From contig NZ_JAFAGT010000069.1 of NCBI RefSeq assembly GCF_019237615.1, positions 62,001-126,000 of the forward strand: a stretch of 64,000 nt of DNA, given 5' to 3'. Of the stretch, positions 1 to 8,898 are shown one piece after another. The notes beneath the pieces are model-generated. The model saw only the letters and a list, made by a program, of their open reading frames with translations. It was not told the DNA's origin and searched no databases. Position 1 is the stretch's first letter. Each line of letters begins with the position of its first letter. The position numbers and the translations under genes are program-made. This DNA comes from Roseateles sp. (lineage in GTDB: Bacteria; Pseudomonadota; Gammaproteobacteria; Burkholderiales; Burkholderiaceae_C).

Positions 1-1
1 C

Positions 2-748
2 GACAAGCTCATCACCGACCTCGCCAGACCAGACGCGCCACGCGGCCTCAACATCGCAACGCTGGCCGACACGCCCGGCTACGTGCTGCTGGCGAGCACG
101 CGGCTGGCGGACTTGCCCCCCGGGCCGGCCGCGCTGCGCGGCCGCCGCGTCGCCGTCACTGGGCTCGGCAAGATCGCCCACCTGCTCGTGAACCAGGTGG
201 CCGCCACCGCTGGGCTGGCGACAAATGACTTCCAGGCCTTGGCCCTAGGTGGGCGCGTCGCTGCCGCGCTGGCCTCCGGCGAGGCCGATTTCGGCATCTT
301 CTGGGGCCAGGAGGCGCTCAAGGCCGTCGACGCCGGCCATGCGCGCATCCACTGTGACCTGATCTCGCGCGACGCGACGCTGCCGCTGTTCGGCGGACTG
401 TTTGCCTCCACCTGTGTCTACGTCGACCCGGTGCGCCAGCCGACCGACGCGGAGGCAGTGCGCCGCTTGGCGGGGGCTTTGTCGCGGACCCTGGCCTGGA
501 TGCAGGCGAATGGCCCGGTCGAGGCCGCCAATCGCTTGCCGGCGAACTATGCGCGCGGCGACGCCGAGTTGCACCGGCGCGCGCTAGCGCTGGCCTGGCC
601 ATCCTTCACCGCTGACGGCCGCCTGCAGCCGGGGACGGCAGAGAACATGCTGCGCGTGCTGTCCGCTTGGCGGCCCGAACTTCGCCGCAGCGGGCTGGAC
701 CCGGCCTCCAGCTTCAGCAACCGCTTCATCGACCGGGCGCAGGGGTAG
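2..748 (+). CDS. ABC transporter substrate-binding protein (NMT1/THI5-like), 3' part
   Basis: The frame is open from the left edge, so the start and signal peptide lie outside the window. About 248 residues are visible. The fragment reads as the second half of a periplasmic binding protein of the NMT1/THI5/SsuA type. It has the lobe-two pattern in which the protein asks whether a position is occupied (a GEADFGIFWGQEAL stretch near the middle), and a helical C-terminus. An internal GTG at 83 could be mistaken for a start, but family resemblance continues upstream of it. The ligand cannot be told; relatives bind thiamine precursors, sulfonates, nitrate or taurine. It precedes the PepSY-reductase gene by 45 bases and a second binding protein of the same class follows, so the three probably form one unit. 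Confidence 0.7.
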   Translation, partial: DKLITDLARPDAPRGLNIATLADTPGYVLLASTRLADLPPGPAALRGRRVAVTGLGKIAHLLVNQVAATAGLATNDFQALALGGRVAAALASGEADFGIFWGQEALKAVDAGHARIHCDLISRDATLPLFGGLFASTCVYVDPVRQPTDAEAVRRLAGALSRTLAWMQANGPVEAANRLPANYARGDAELHRRALALAWPSFTADGRLQPGTAENMLRVLSAWRPELRRSGLDPASSFSNRFIDRAQG

Positions 749-793
749 GCCGCCCCAGTCCAATCGCATGCCATCGCGCTCAAGGCAACACTC

Positions 794-2854
794 ATGAAAG
801 TCAACCTGCGCAGCCCGCTGCTGTTCGTGCATCGCTGGACGGGCATGACGCTCGGCCTGCTGTTCCTGTTCCTGGCGCTCACCGGATTGACGCTCGTCTT
901 TCGCGGTGAGCTCGGGGGCTGGATGGACACAAGCCTCCACGGCGACGTCGAATGCCGGGCCCCGCAGCCGCTGGACGCACTGATCGAAAAGGCGCGCGCC
1001 GTGCGCCCCGACGCCGAGGTCCAGGCCATCCGTGTCAGGGACGACGGCCAGTCGGTGATTGTGCGCATGTCCGACCGTCACGACCTGTATGTGGGCCCCT
1101 GTTCCGGCAGGGTGATGGACCGCAATCGCTGGGCTGGCGTGTTCGGCCTGCTGGAGCAGTTGCACCGTTTCCGCTTCCTGGAGAGCGCCGACGCGGGCAA
1201 CTTCATCACCGGCGGTGCGGCGATGGCGATGCTGTTCGCAATGGGCTTCGGCGGCCTCTTCGTGCTATGGCCTTCGTCCTGGCGCCAGCTCAAGACCGTG
1301 ACGACGCCTCGCCCACACCTGCGCGGCCGCGCACTGGATCTCAACCTGCATCGCAGCATCGGTTTCTATACGGCCACGGTCATCGTCATCGTGTCGATCA
1401 CGGCGCTGCCGATGGCCTTCAAGTGGACTCGCACCGTCATCAACGTCGCCGTCGGCTCGCCGACGGAGAAACCACCCAAGCTGCGTTCCACGCCCGTCGC
1501 GGGTGCCCAGGTGCTGGATGCCGGCGCACTGTGGGAGCAGGTCCGACCGCTGCTCGAGCACCCCGACACGACGCCGCACGAGATCTCCATCGAGCTGCCC
1601 AGGAAGCCGAACGACGCGGCCGTGATCTACGCGGTCGAGATCGGCGCCGCCCATCCGAATGCGCGCAGCTACTACTACCTCGACGCCTACAGCGGCAAGC
1701 TGCTGCGCGCCGAACCCTATGCCACAAGCCCGCTGGGCAACCGCATCTACCGCTACACCTCGTCGCTGCATTCCGGTGAAGTCGGCGGCTTGCCGGTGCA
1801 ACTGCTGTTCTTCACCGGCATCGCCGGCGTGCCGGTGCTCGCCTACACAGGCCTACGTAGCTTCTTCCGCCGGCGGCGTCGCGTGGCCGCCGCGCCGCCG
1901 CCGCTGCGGTTACGTGTCGCCGAGATGCGCGACGTGGCCCAGGACATCCGCTGCTTCGTGCTCATCGCGATCGACGGCGGCAAGCTGCCGCCCTTCACGG
2001 CCGGCGCCCATGTCGACGTTCTGACCGGCAGCGGTCTGGTGCGCCAGTATTCACTATGCAACGACACGGCCGAGCGACACCGCTACGTGATCGCAGTGAA
2101 GCGCACGGCGGACTCGCGCGGCGGATCGGTCTGGATGCACGACGAGGTGCGCGTCGGCGACGAGCTGGCCGTCGGCAGGCCGCGCAACCACTTCGAACTC
2201 AGCCCGCGGGCCGGCCACCACATGCTGCTGGCCGCCGGTATCGGAATCACGCCGCTGCTGTCCATGGCGCGCGAACTGATGCGTCGAGGCGAGCCCTTCA
2301 CCCTGCACTACTTCGCCCGCTCGCCCGAGCAGATGGCCTTCCATGAGGAGCTCTCCGCCTCAGCCTTCCAGAGCAAGGTCTTCTTCCACTATGCCGTGCA
2401 GCGTTCGGGCCTGGGGGAGCGGCTGCGCCAGATGTTGTGGCACCACGCCGAGGACGCCCACTTGTACGTCTGCGGCCCACGCGGCTTCATGGACCTGGTC
2501 GAGTCCACCGCCTCGGCCACCTGGGCGCCGGAGATGGTGCATGTAGAGCATTTCGGCGCCGCCCCCCTGGCCTTGGCCGGCGAACGCCACCCGTTCACGA
2601 TCGAGCTGCGCCGCAGCGGAAGCACGCTGCAGGTGCCGGCCGAGCAGACCATCACCGACGTGCTGCGCGCCCACGGGCTGGAGCCCTTCACATCCTGCGA
2701 GCAGGGAGTTTGCGGCTCTTGCCTGACAGTCGTTCTGGCAGGCAGGCCCGACCACCGGGACGCCTTCCTCAGTCCGGCCGAGCGCAAGGCCTGCAACAAG
2801 ATCATGGTCTGCGTGTCGCGGGCCAAGAGTGAAAACCTGGTGCTCGATCTGTAG
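794..2854 (+). CDS. PepSY transmembrane protein fused to flavin/NAD(P)H reductase and 2Fe-2S ferredoxin
   Basis: This 686-residue inner-membrane protein has three parts. Residues 1 to about 360 are a PepSY-associated membrane region with hydrophobic helices near 13-35, 140-165, 190-215 and 335-355, of the type seen in ferric-siderophore reductases. Residues about 365-575 are a ferredoxin-reductase module with the flavin motif RQYSL near 417 and the nucleotide motif AAGIGITP near 480, followed by a YVCGPRGFM loop. Residues about 600-686 are a plant-type 2Fe-2S ferredoxin with cysteines at 635, 640, 643 and 673 (C-x4-C-x2-C-x29-C). The cytosolic tail resembles phthalate-dioxygenase reductase. 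It likely moves electrons from NAD(P)H across or into the membrane; reduction of iron or another exported substrate is inferred. The ATG at 794 starts just before the first helix. Confidence 0.85.
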   Translation: MKVNLRSPLLFVHRWTGMTLGLLFLFLALTGLTLVFRGELGGWMDTSLHGDVECRAPQPLDALIEKARAVRPDAEVQAIRVRDDGQSVIVRMSDRHDLYVGPCSGRVMDRNRWAGVFGLLEQLHRFRFLESADAGNFITGGAAMAMLFAMGFGGLFVLWPSSWRQLKTVTTPRPHLRGRALDLNLHRSIGFYTATVIVIVSITALPMAFKWTRTVINVAVGSPTEKPPKLRSTPVAGAQVLDAGALWEQVRPLLEHPDTTPHEISIELPRKPNDAAVIYAVEIGAAHPNARSYYYLDAYSGKLLRAEPYATSPLGNRIYRYTSSLHSGEVGGLPVQLLFFTGIAGVPVLAYTGLRSFFRRRRRVAAAPPPLRLRVAEMRDVAQDIRCFVLIAIDGGKLPPFTAGAHVDVLTGSGLVRQYSLCNDTAERHRYVIAVKRTADSRGGSVWMHDEVRVGDELAVGRPRNHFELSPRAGHHMLLAAGIGITPLLSMARELMRRGEPFTLHYFARSPEQMAFHEELSASAFQSKVFFHYAVQRSGLGERLRQMLWHHAEDAHLYVCGPRGFMDLVESTASATWAPEMVHVEHFGAAPLALAGERHPFTIELRRSGSTLQVPAEQTITDVLRAHGLEPFTSCEQGVCGSCLTVVLAGRPDHRDAFLSPAERKACNKIMVCVSRAKSENLVLDL

Positions 2855-2889
2855 CCTGAATCCCCGACCTATTCCAAGGAGACACGCCG

Positions 2890-3903
2890 ATGAAGAATTT
2901 CCGCCACGCTCTGGCTCTGCTGGCCTTCGTTGCCGCCGGGGCCACCCACGCCACACCGCAGCGCATCGTGCTGCTGGTCGACGAGGTCAAGACAGTGCGC
3001 AACCTGCCTTTGCTGATCGCCGAGAAGCTGGGCTATCTGCGCACCGAGGCCTTCGACGTCACGGTGATGAACATCCGCGACGAGATCCCCCACGCCCAGA
3101 TGCTGGCCGACGGCCGAATCGACGCGATCATGGCCTACTACCACCACAATCTCGTCAACGCCGCCGACGGCCGGCCCTCGCAGGCCATCGTCACGCTGGG
3201 CGTCACGCCGGGTGCCAAGGTGCTGGTGGCCACCGGCGCCAAGGACCGCTTCAGGACGCCGGCCGACCTGAAGGGCGCGCGCTTCATCGCCGGCGGCGCC
3301 GGCTCCTCCAAGACCACCTTGGCCAATTGGCTGGTACTGGACGGCGGCCACGACCTGGACAGCTACACGCGCCTGAACACCGACGGAATTCCGGCCAACC
3401 TCGCCGCGCTCAAGGAGGGCAAGGCTGATCTGCTCGTTGCGCCAATCCCGGTGCCCGACAGCTACGAGGCCGAGGGCGCGGCCCAGGTGCTCTTCGACCT
3501 GACCACACCGGCCGGCACGCGCGCCGCGATGGGCACACTGTTCCCTTCCAGCACGGTGTTCATGAACAGCGAGAAAGTGCGCCAGCACCCCGAGATGGCC
3601 GCCCACCTGGCCACGGCCTTCGTGCGCACGCTGCAATTCATGAACCAGCACACCGCCGAGGAGCTGGTCTCGATGATCCCACCCAACATCGTCGGCAAGG
3701 ACCACGCGACCTACCTTGCCAACGTGCGCCAGGCGCTGCCAATGTTCGCCACCGACGGCCTGATGCCCGCCGACGGAGCGCGCAAGGAGGCCGCCGTGTT
3801 CGCCAAGCAGCACCCGAAGACCCTGGGGGTAGACATCGGGAAGACCTACACCAACACCTTCGTCGAGCGGGCACTCAAGGCATACCCCGCCGGCCGGTAC
3901 TGA
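2890..3903 (+). CDS. ABC transporter substrate-binding protein (NMT1/THI5-like)
   Basis: This 337-residue protein has a clear signal peptide (MKNFRHALALLAFVAAG, cleavage after THA near residue 20), so it is periplasmic. It belongs to the NMT1/SsuA-type binding proteins: early IAEKLGYLRTEAFDVTV segment, a central ADLKGARFIAGGAGSSK ligand-loop region, and a late helical tail. A ribosome site AAGGAGA sits about 8 bases before the ATG. It lies 35 bases after the PepSY reductase on the same strand. No ABC permease or ATPase gene is present in the part of the cluster that can be seen. The gene ends 10 bases before the stop of the convergent efflux pump gene, leaving no room for an ordinary terminator. 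Confidence 0.8.
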   Translation: MKNFRHALALLAFVAAGATHATPQRIVLLVDEVKTVRNLPLLIAEKLGYLRTEAFDVTVMNIRDEIPHAQMLADGRIDAIMAYYHHNLVNAADGRPSQAIVTLGVTPGAKVLVATGAKDRFRTPADLKGARFIAGGAGSSKTTLANWLVLDGGHDLDSYTRLNTDGIPANLAALKEGKADLLVAPIPVPDSYEAEGAAQVLFDLTTPAGTRAAMGTLFPSSTVFMNSEKVRQHPEMAAHLATAFVRTLQFMNQHTAEELVSMIPPNIVGKDHATYLANVRQALPMFATDGLMPADGARKEAAVFAKQHPKTLGVDIGKTYTNTFVERALKAYPAGRY

Positions 3904-3913
3904 TCCAGCGCCT

Positions 3914-6900
3914 TCATCTCGCCGGGGCCAGCACCGGACCCTGCTGCTGCCCGCGGTCGAACAGCAGGTAGAGCACCGGCGTGATGAAGAGCGTGATGAG
4001 CTGCGACAGCAGGAGGCCTCCGACGATGGCCACACCAAGTGGCTGGCGCAGCTCGGCACCGGCACCGAGGCCAAGTGCGATAGGAAGAACCCCCATCAGC
4101 GCGCACATCGTCGTCATCATGATGGGGCGAAAGCGCTGCCGGCAGGCCTGGCGGATCGCGTCGACGGCAGGCAGGCCCTCGTCGCGCCGCGCCGAGATCG
4201 CGTAATCGATCATCATGATGGCGTTCTTCTTCACGATGCCGATCAGCAGCAGCACACCGATCATCGCGATGAAGCTCAACTCCATGTCCATCAGGCGCAG
4301 CGCCAGTAGCGCGCCCACCGCCGCGGACGGAATGCCCAGCAGTATGGTCAGCGGGTGCAGCCAGCTTTCGTAGAGCATGCCGAGGACGACGTAGATGACG
4401 GCGACAGCGGCGGCGATCAGCCACAGTTGCGTCGTCTGCGACTGCTGGTAGAGCGCCGCCTGACCGCTGAAGGAGCCAAACACCGTGGGTGGTAGCCGCA
4501 ACTCGGCCTCTGCGGCATTGATGACGGCGGCGGCGTCCGACAACGACTTTCCCGGCGCGAGGTCGAACGACAACGTCACCGACGGCAGCTGCGCCTGGTG
4601 ATTTACCGCGATGACGCCCTTGCCGCGCGCCACCGTCGCGAAGGCGCCCAGTGGCACGCGCATGCCGTGGCGGCTACGCACTTCGAGGCCGAGGATGTCG
4701 CTCTCGTCGCGCCTGGCCTCGTCCGCCACTTCGAGGATGACCTCGTAGCTGTCTTCCGGCGCGCGAATGGTGGTCACCTGGCGGCTGCCGAAGGCCGAAA
4801 ACAGCGACGTTCGGATGGCACTCAGATCCACGTCGAGCTGTGCCGCCTTGTCGCGATCGACGCTGACGCGCGCCTGCAAGCCGTTCTTTTGATAGTCGCT
4901 GTTGACACCGATCAGCACGTCTGAGGCACGCAACGCGCCCATCAGCTTGTCGGCCCACTGGTCAAGCGCGCTGGCGCTGACGGCCTGCAATGTGTACTGG
5001 TAGCTGCTCTTGGACGAGCGCGCGCCGACGCGCAGGTTCTGCACCGGGCTTAGGAAGACGCGGATGCCCGGCAGGTCACCGGTGGCCTTGCGCAGCCGTG
5101 TGAGCACGGCCGGCAGCTCGGGGCGTTCACCGCGCCCCTTCAGGTCGACGGTGAGCTGGGTGGTGTCGTGGTCGACCTTGGTGGCCACGCCGGCCACGCT
5201 GGCGTCGGCCGTCACGATGGCCTGCAGGCGGCGCACGACAGCGAGGCGACCGGCATAGGACATGTCTTGCGGCGTGTCCACGTTGACGACGACCTGTCCG
5301 ATGTCCTCCTGCGGGAAGAAGCCCTTGGGCGCTACCACATAGAGACAGGCGGTGGCCGCCACCGTGACCGCGCCGACCAGCAGCACGAGCCTGCGGTGCG
5401 CCAGCGCCACGTCCAACAGGCGCGCATAGGCCTCCAGCAAACGTTGGAAGGCACGCTCGAACGCGCGGCTCCAAGCCGGCTCGGGCGCGTGTAGCGACGC
5501 AGGCTTCATCAGCATCGGCACCAGCATCGGGATCAAGGTGAGCGACACCACCGCCGACACCAGGATGGCGAGGGAAACGACGACGGCGAATTCGTGAAAC
5601 AGCCGGCCGATGACGCCGGGCATGAAGAAGATAGGAATGAAGACCGCCACCAGCGACACCGAGATCGACAACACCGTGAAGCCAACGTCGCGCGCGCCGG
5701 CCATGGCCGCCGCAAAGGGTGCCTCGCCGCGCTCGATTCGGCTGGTGATGGCTTCGAGCACGACGATGGCGTCGTCCACGACGAGGCCGACGGCGATGGT
5801 CAGGCCCAGCAACGAGATGTTGTCCAGGCTCAGGCCCATTGCGTACATCAGCCCGAAGGTGGCGAACAGCGAGATCGGCACGCTCAACGACGGGATGAAG
5901 GTGGCCGCTGCGCGGCGCAGGAAGAGCAGGATCACCAGCACCACCAGCGCGACAGTCAACACAATAGTGAGGTTGACGTCGTGGATGGCATTGCGAATGG
6001 AGATGGATCTGTCGCTCAACAGCTGAACCGCCACCGAGCTCGGAAGTTGGGTTTGAAGGCGCGGCAGCATCGCGTGAATCGCGTCCACCACGGCCACCGT
6101 ATTGGCGCCTGGCTGGCGGCTCACCTTCAGCAGGATGGATGGACGGCCGTTCACGTCACTCATGTTCTGCACGTTCTCGATGCTGTCCTGCACCGAGGCC
6201 ACGTCTGCCAGCCGCACGCTGCGGCCCTGGCGGCTTGCCACCGCCAACTGCGCGAAGTCGGCAGCACGCATCAGGTCACCACTCATCTGCACGGTCAACA
6301 TCTGGCGACTGTTGTCGAGCTGGCCAGTGGGTGTTGCAGAGTTGGCGGCCTGCAACGCGACCGCCAACTCGTCCAGCGTCAGGTCCAACGCGGCCAGCCG
6401 TGCCGGGTCGGCCTGGATACGTACCGCGTAGCGTTTCTGGCCCGACACCTGCACCTGGGCCACACCGTTGATGGTGGACAGTGCCGGCACGACGAGGTTG
6501 TCGCTGAAGGCGTTCAGGTCTGAGAAGGACAGGCTGGGTGAGCTGAGCGCCACCAGCAGGATGGGCGCGTCCGCGGGGTTGACCTTGCTGTAGGACGGTG
6601 GCGTGCGCATCTCGGCCGGCAACTGGCGCCCGGCGCGGAACAGCGCCGCCTGCACGTCGGCCGCCGCGCCGTCGATGCTGCGGCTGGCATCGAACTCCAG
6701 CGTGATCTGCGTCTGTCCCTGGAAGCTGGAGGATGTGGTCGTCAGCAGCCCGGGTATGGAGGAGAACTGTTTCTCCAGCGGCGTCGCGACCGACGCCGCG
6801 ATGTTTTCTGGGCTGGCGCCGGGCAGGTTGCCGGTGACCTGGATGACGGGCGTGTCGTACTGTGGCAGTGCAGAGATCGGCAGGCTCAACCAGGCGATGA

Positions 6901-6976
6901 AACCGGCGACGACGACGCTGATCCAGAACAGCAGCGTCGCAACGGGGCGGCTCAGGCAGGCTTCGGAGAGGCTCAC
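3914..6976 (-). CDS. RND efflux pump permease, HAE (multidrug) type
   Basis: This 1020-residue inner-membrane pump resembles MdtB/MdtC-like members of the hydrophobe/amphiphile efflux family. It starts with a cytoplasmic N-terminus and first helix (RPVATLLFWISVVVAG), has two large periplasmic loops, and carries the paired acidic residues of helix 4 in GLVVDDAIVV, which relay protons in this family. I place the start at a GTG at 6976 that overlaps the TGA of the upstream fusion-protein gene (GTGA). The open frame continues far upstream, but that stretch is only the shadow of the neighbour. No outer-membrane channel gene is nearby, so it presumably uses one encoded elsewhere. It is the last gene of a four-gene minus-strand operon. 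Confidence 0.92.
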   Translation of the reverse strand: MSLSEACLSRPVATLLFWISVVVAGFIAWLSLPISALPQYDTPVIQVTGNLPGASPENIAASVATPLEKQFSSIPGLLTTTSSSFQGQTQITLEFDASRSIDGAAADVQAALFRAGRQLPAEMRTPPSYSKVNPADAPILLVALSSPSLSFSDLNAFSDNLVVPALSTINGVAQVQVSGQKRYAVRIQADPARLAALDLTLDELAVALQAANSATPTGQLDNSRQMLTVQMSGDLMRAADFAQLAVASRQGRSVRLADVASVQDSIENVQNMSDVNGRPSILLKVSRQPGANTVAVVDAIHAMLPRLQTQLPSSVAVQLLSDRSISIRNAIHDVNLTIVLTVALVVLVILLFLRRAAATFIPSLSVPISLFATFGLMYAMGLSLDNISLLGLTIAVGLVVDDAIVVLEAITSRIERGEAPFAAAMAGARDVGFTVLSISVSLVAVFIPIFFMPGVIGRLFHEFAVVVSLAILVSAVVSLTLIPMLVPMLMKPASLHAPEPAWSRAFERAFQRLLEAYARLLDVALAHRRLVLLVGAVTVAATACLYVVAPKGFFPQEDIGQVVVNVDTPQDMSYAGRLAVVRRLQAIVTADASVAGVATKVDHDTTQLTVDLKGRGERPELPAVLTRLRKATGDLPGIRVFLSPVQNLRVGARSSKSSYQYTLQAVSASALDQWADKLMGALRASDVLIGVNSDYQKNGLQARVSVDRDKAAQLDVDLSAIRTSLFSAFGSRQVTTIRAPEDSYEVILEVADEARRDESDILGLEVRSRHGMRVPLGAFATVARGKGVIAVNHQAQLPSVTLSFDLAPGKSLSDAAAVINAAEAELRLPPTVFGSFSGQAALYQQSQTTQLWLIAAAVAVIYVVLGMLYESWLHPLTILLGIPSAAVGALLALRLMDMELSFIAMIGVLLLIGIVKKNAIMMIDYAISARRDEGLPAVDAIRQACRQRFRPIMMTTMCALMGVLPIALGLGAGAELRQPLGVAIVGGLLLSQLITLFITPVLYLLFDRGQQQGPVLAPAR

Positions 6977-8097
6977 TTCGCCAGCCTCACGGCCATGCCG
7001 TTCTTCAAGCCCTGCTGGCCTTCGGTGACGACGCGCTCGCCATCCGCCAGGCCGGCAACGACGGCGAGCTGATCCTGCACGCGCAGCAGCGTGACGGACT
7101 TGGTCGCCACCTTGGCGCCAACTGCGTCCAGCACATAGACGAATCGGCCGTCCGGCCCGTCCAGCAGCGCTTGCGGCGCCAGCGTCACCGCACTGCGGCT
7201 GACGCCCGCCGTAACCAGCACCTTGGCGAAGGCGCCAGGCCACAACAGTCGACGTGCGTTGGGGAAGGCCGCCTTCAGACTGATGGTACCCGTGTCAGTG
7301 TTGACCCTGTTGTTGACGAAGACGAGCTGGCCCTCGACCGTCGAGCCGTCCGGCGCAGCCAGCAATACCTTCACCGTACCGGCCGCCCGTGCGGCCAGCA
7401 ACGTGGGCAGGTGGACCTCGGGCAGGGTGAACTCCACGCCGATGGGGTCCATCTGCACGACGCTGACCATGGGCGTCGCAGCCCCCGACTGCGCAAGGCT
7501 GCCGGGATGGACGGACAGCGCACCGGTCAGACCCGCCATCGGCGCGACGATGCGGGTGCGGTCCACCAGCACACGGCTGCCGTCGATGTCGGCCTGCATC
7601 GCGTCGCGCTGGGCGCGCAAGGACGCGACCTTGCCCTCCGCCACATCGACGACGCTGTCCGAATAGAACTTGTCCTTGGCAAGCTGACGTGAGCGGGCCA
7701 GGTCGCGCTGGGCCTCGTCAAGCTGCGCCTGCACCTGCGCGGCAGCGGCCCGCGCCTTGGCAAGCTGCGCGGCCACGTCGCTGGCGTCGAGCGTGAACAT
7801 CAGCTGCCCTGCCTTGATCTCCTCGCCCTCCTTGAAATGGACGGCGCGGACGGTACCGGTCGCCTGCACGCGCACGTCCACCTGCTTCAAAGGCACGAGG
7901 TGCCCCTGCGCGTCGAGCTGGACCGGCAGGTTGCGCGCGACGGCCGGAGCGACGCTGACGACCGGGGCGAGCTTGGCATCGCCCTTGTCGGCAGGCTTCT
8001 CGACCGACCTGCTCAGCGCCACAGCGGCAGCCATGGCCAGGGCAGCCACGGTCAGCGCAACGAAGTATTCGACGGCGGTTCTCGTTCTGTGGTTCAT
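6973..8097 (-). CDS. RND efflux membrane fusion protein (HlyD/MdtA-like)
   Basis: This 374-residue periplasmic adaptor links the RND pump to an outer-membrane channel. It begins with a membrane anchor or signal (VEYFVALTVAALAMAAAVAL). A split lipoyl/barrel-sandwich part surrounds an alpha-hairpin of about residues 85-160 that is rich in Ala, Gln and Arg (KARAAAAQVQAQLDEAQRDLARSRQ region). A beta-barrel and membrane-proximal domain follow. A TTG at 8127 would add ten residues. I prefer the ATG at 8097 because the upstream stretch contains a repeat array that looks like a regulator site and because the hydrophobic segment follows directly. Its stop overlaps the pump start by 4 bases, so the two are translationally coupled. 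Confidence 0.9.
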   Translation of the reverse strand: MNHRTRTAVEYFVALTVAALAMAAAVALSRSVEKPADKGDAKLAPVVSVAPAVARNLPVQLDAQGHLVPLKQVDVRVQATGTVRAVHFKEGEEIKAGQLMFTLDASDVAAQLAKARAAAAQVQAQLDEAQRDLARSRQLAKDKFYSDSVVDVAEGKVASLRAQRDAMQADIDGSRVLVDRTRIVAPMAGLTGALSVHPGSLAQSGAATPMVSVVQMDPIGVEFTLPEVHLPTLLAARAAGTVKVLLAAPDGSTVEGQLVFVNNRVNTDTGTISLKAAFPNARRLLWPGAFAKVLVTAGVSRSAVTLAPQALLDGPDGRFVYVLDAVGAKVATKSVTLLRVQDQLAVVAGLADGERVVTEGQQGLKNGMAVRLAK

Positions 8098-8149
8098 CGT
8101 CGGCTTGGACAGGCTGATGGCCCGCAAGCAACCATGCTAGGAACGGAAG

Positions 8150-8182
8150 CTGAACGGCCGCTTGAGCGAACCTGAACGTGCT
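8150..8182 (-). promoter_or_regulatory. Triple 11-bp direct repeat, likely OmpR-family regulator site
   Basis: Three consecutive 11-mers begin at 8150, 8161 and 8172: CTGAACGGCCG, CTTGAGCGAAC, CTGAACGTGCT (plus strand). The shared core is CTGAA/CTTGA at one-helical-turn spacing, the usual geometry for OmpR/PhoB-type regulators. It lies between the regulator gene and the fusion-protein gene, about 53 bases upstream of the ATG. The same design occurs upstream of the cytochrome gene at 9508-9540. Binding is inferred from geometry only. Confidence 0.5.
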
Positions 8183-8183
8183 T

Positions 8184-8846
8184 TCAGACGAGCTGATAGC
8201 CCACGCCGCGCACCGTCTTGAAAAGCTGGCGGCCGGGCGACTCCAGCTTGGAGCGCAGGCGGCTCATGTAGACGTCGAGCAAGTTGGTGTCGACGTCGTA
8301 GTGCGAGGACCAGATCTTCTCGGAGATCAACGTGCGCGGCAGTATGCGACCCTGGTTTTGCATGAAGATCTCCAGCAACGCGTACTCGCGGCTGGTCAGG
8401 TCCACCGACCTTCCGTTCATCTGGACCGTGTGGCTCAGCAGGTCCAGGCGGATGCCGGCGTGCTCGAACACCACCTGCTTGACGCTGGATTGGCGGCGCA
8501 CCAGGGAGCGCACGCGCGCCAGCAGTTCCTCCAGACTGAAGGGCTTGGGCAGGTAGTCGTCCGCACCGATGTCCAGGCCCTTGACGCGGTCCTGCACACC
8601 GTCGCGCGCGCTGAGGATTAGCACTGGCTCCTTGAAGCCGCTGCTACGCCAGCGGCGCAGCAGATCGAGCCCGTCGCCATCTGGCAAACCCAGGTCGAGC
8701 ACGATAGCGTCGTAGCCGGTCTCGGCCAGCGCATCGGAAGCGTCCGCGCAGTTGCGTGCCCAGCTCACGGTGTACGAGCACTCGGACAGGCTCTGCTGCA
8801 GAAAGCGCCCAAGCCGCTCTTGGTCTTCGATGACCAGGATCTTCAT
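8184..8846 (-). CDS. OmpR/PhoB-family response regulator, no adjacent kinase
   Basis: This 220-residue protein has an N-terminal receiver (acidic pocket from IEDQ, phosphoacceptor D51 in VLDLGLPDG, conserved Lys in PKPF) and a C-terminal winged helix (LTSREYALLEIFM, then a VDVYMSRLRSKL-like recognition helix and TVRGVGYQL ending). It resembles the QseB/CusR/TctD group. The start is the ATG at 8846, which has GAGGAG 9 bases upstream; an in-frame codon at 8882 is less likely. No histidine kinase is encoded beside it: the next gene upstream is cytochrome b561 and the next downstream is the efflux pair. It probably controls its own operon through the repeat arrays at 8150 and 9508. Confidence 0.9.
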   Translation of the reverse strand: MKILVIEDQERLGRFLQQSLSECSYTVSWARNCADASDALAETGYDAIVLDLGLPDGDGLDLLRRWRSSGFKEPVLILSARDGVQDRVKGLDIGADDYLPKPFSLEELLARVRSLVRRQSSVKQVVFEHAGIRLDLLSHTVQMNGRSVDLTSREYALLEIFMQNQGRILPRTLISEKIWSSHYDVDTNLLDVYMSRLRSKLESPGRQLFKTVRGVGYQLV

Positions 8847-8898
8847 TGCCTTATCTCCTCGTACCTGCCCGGCACGATGCACCGATTTTGCGGCGAGC

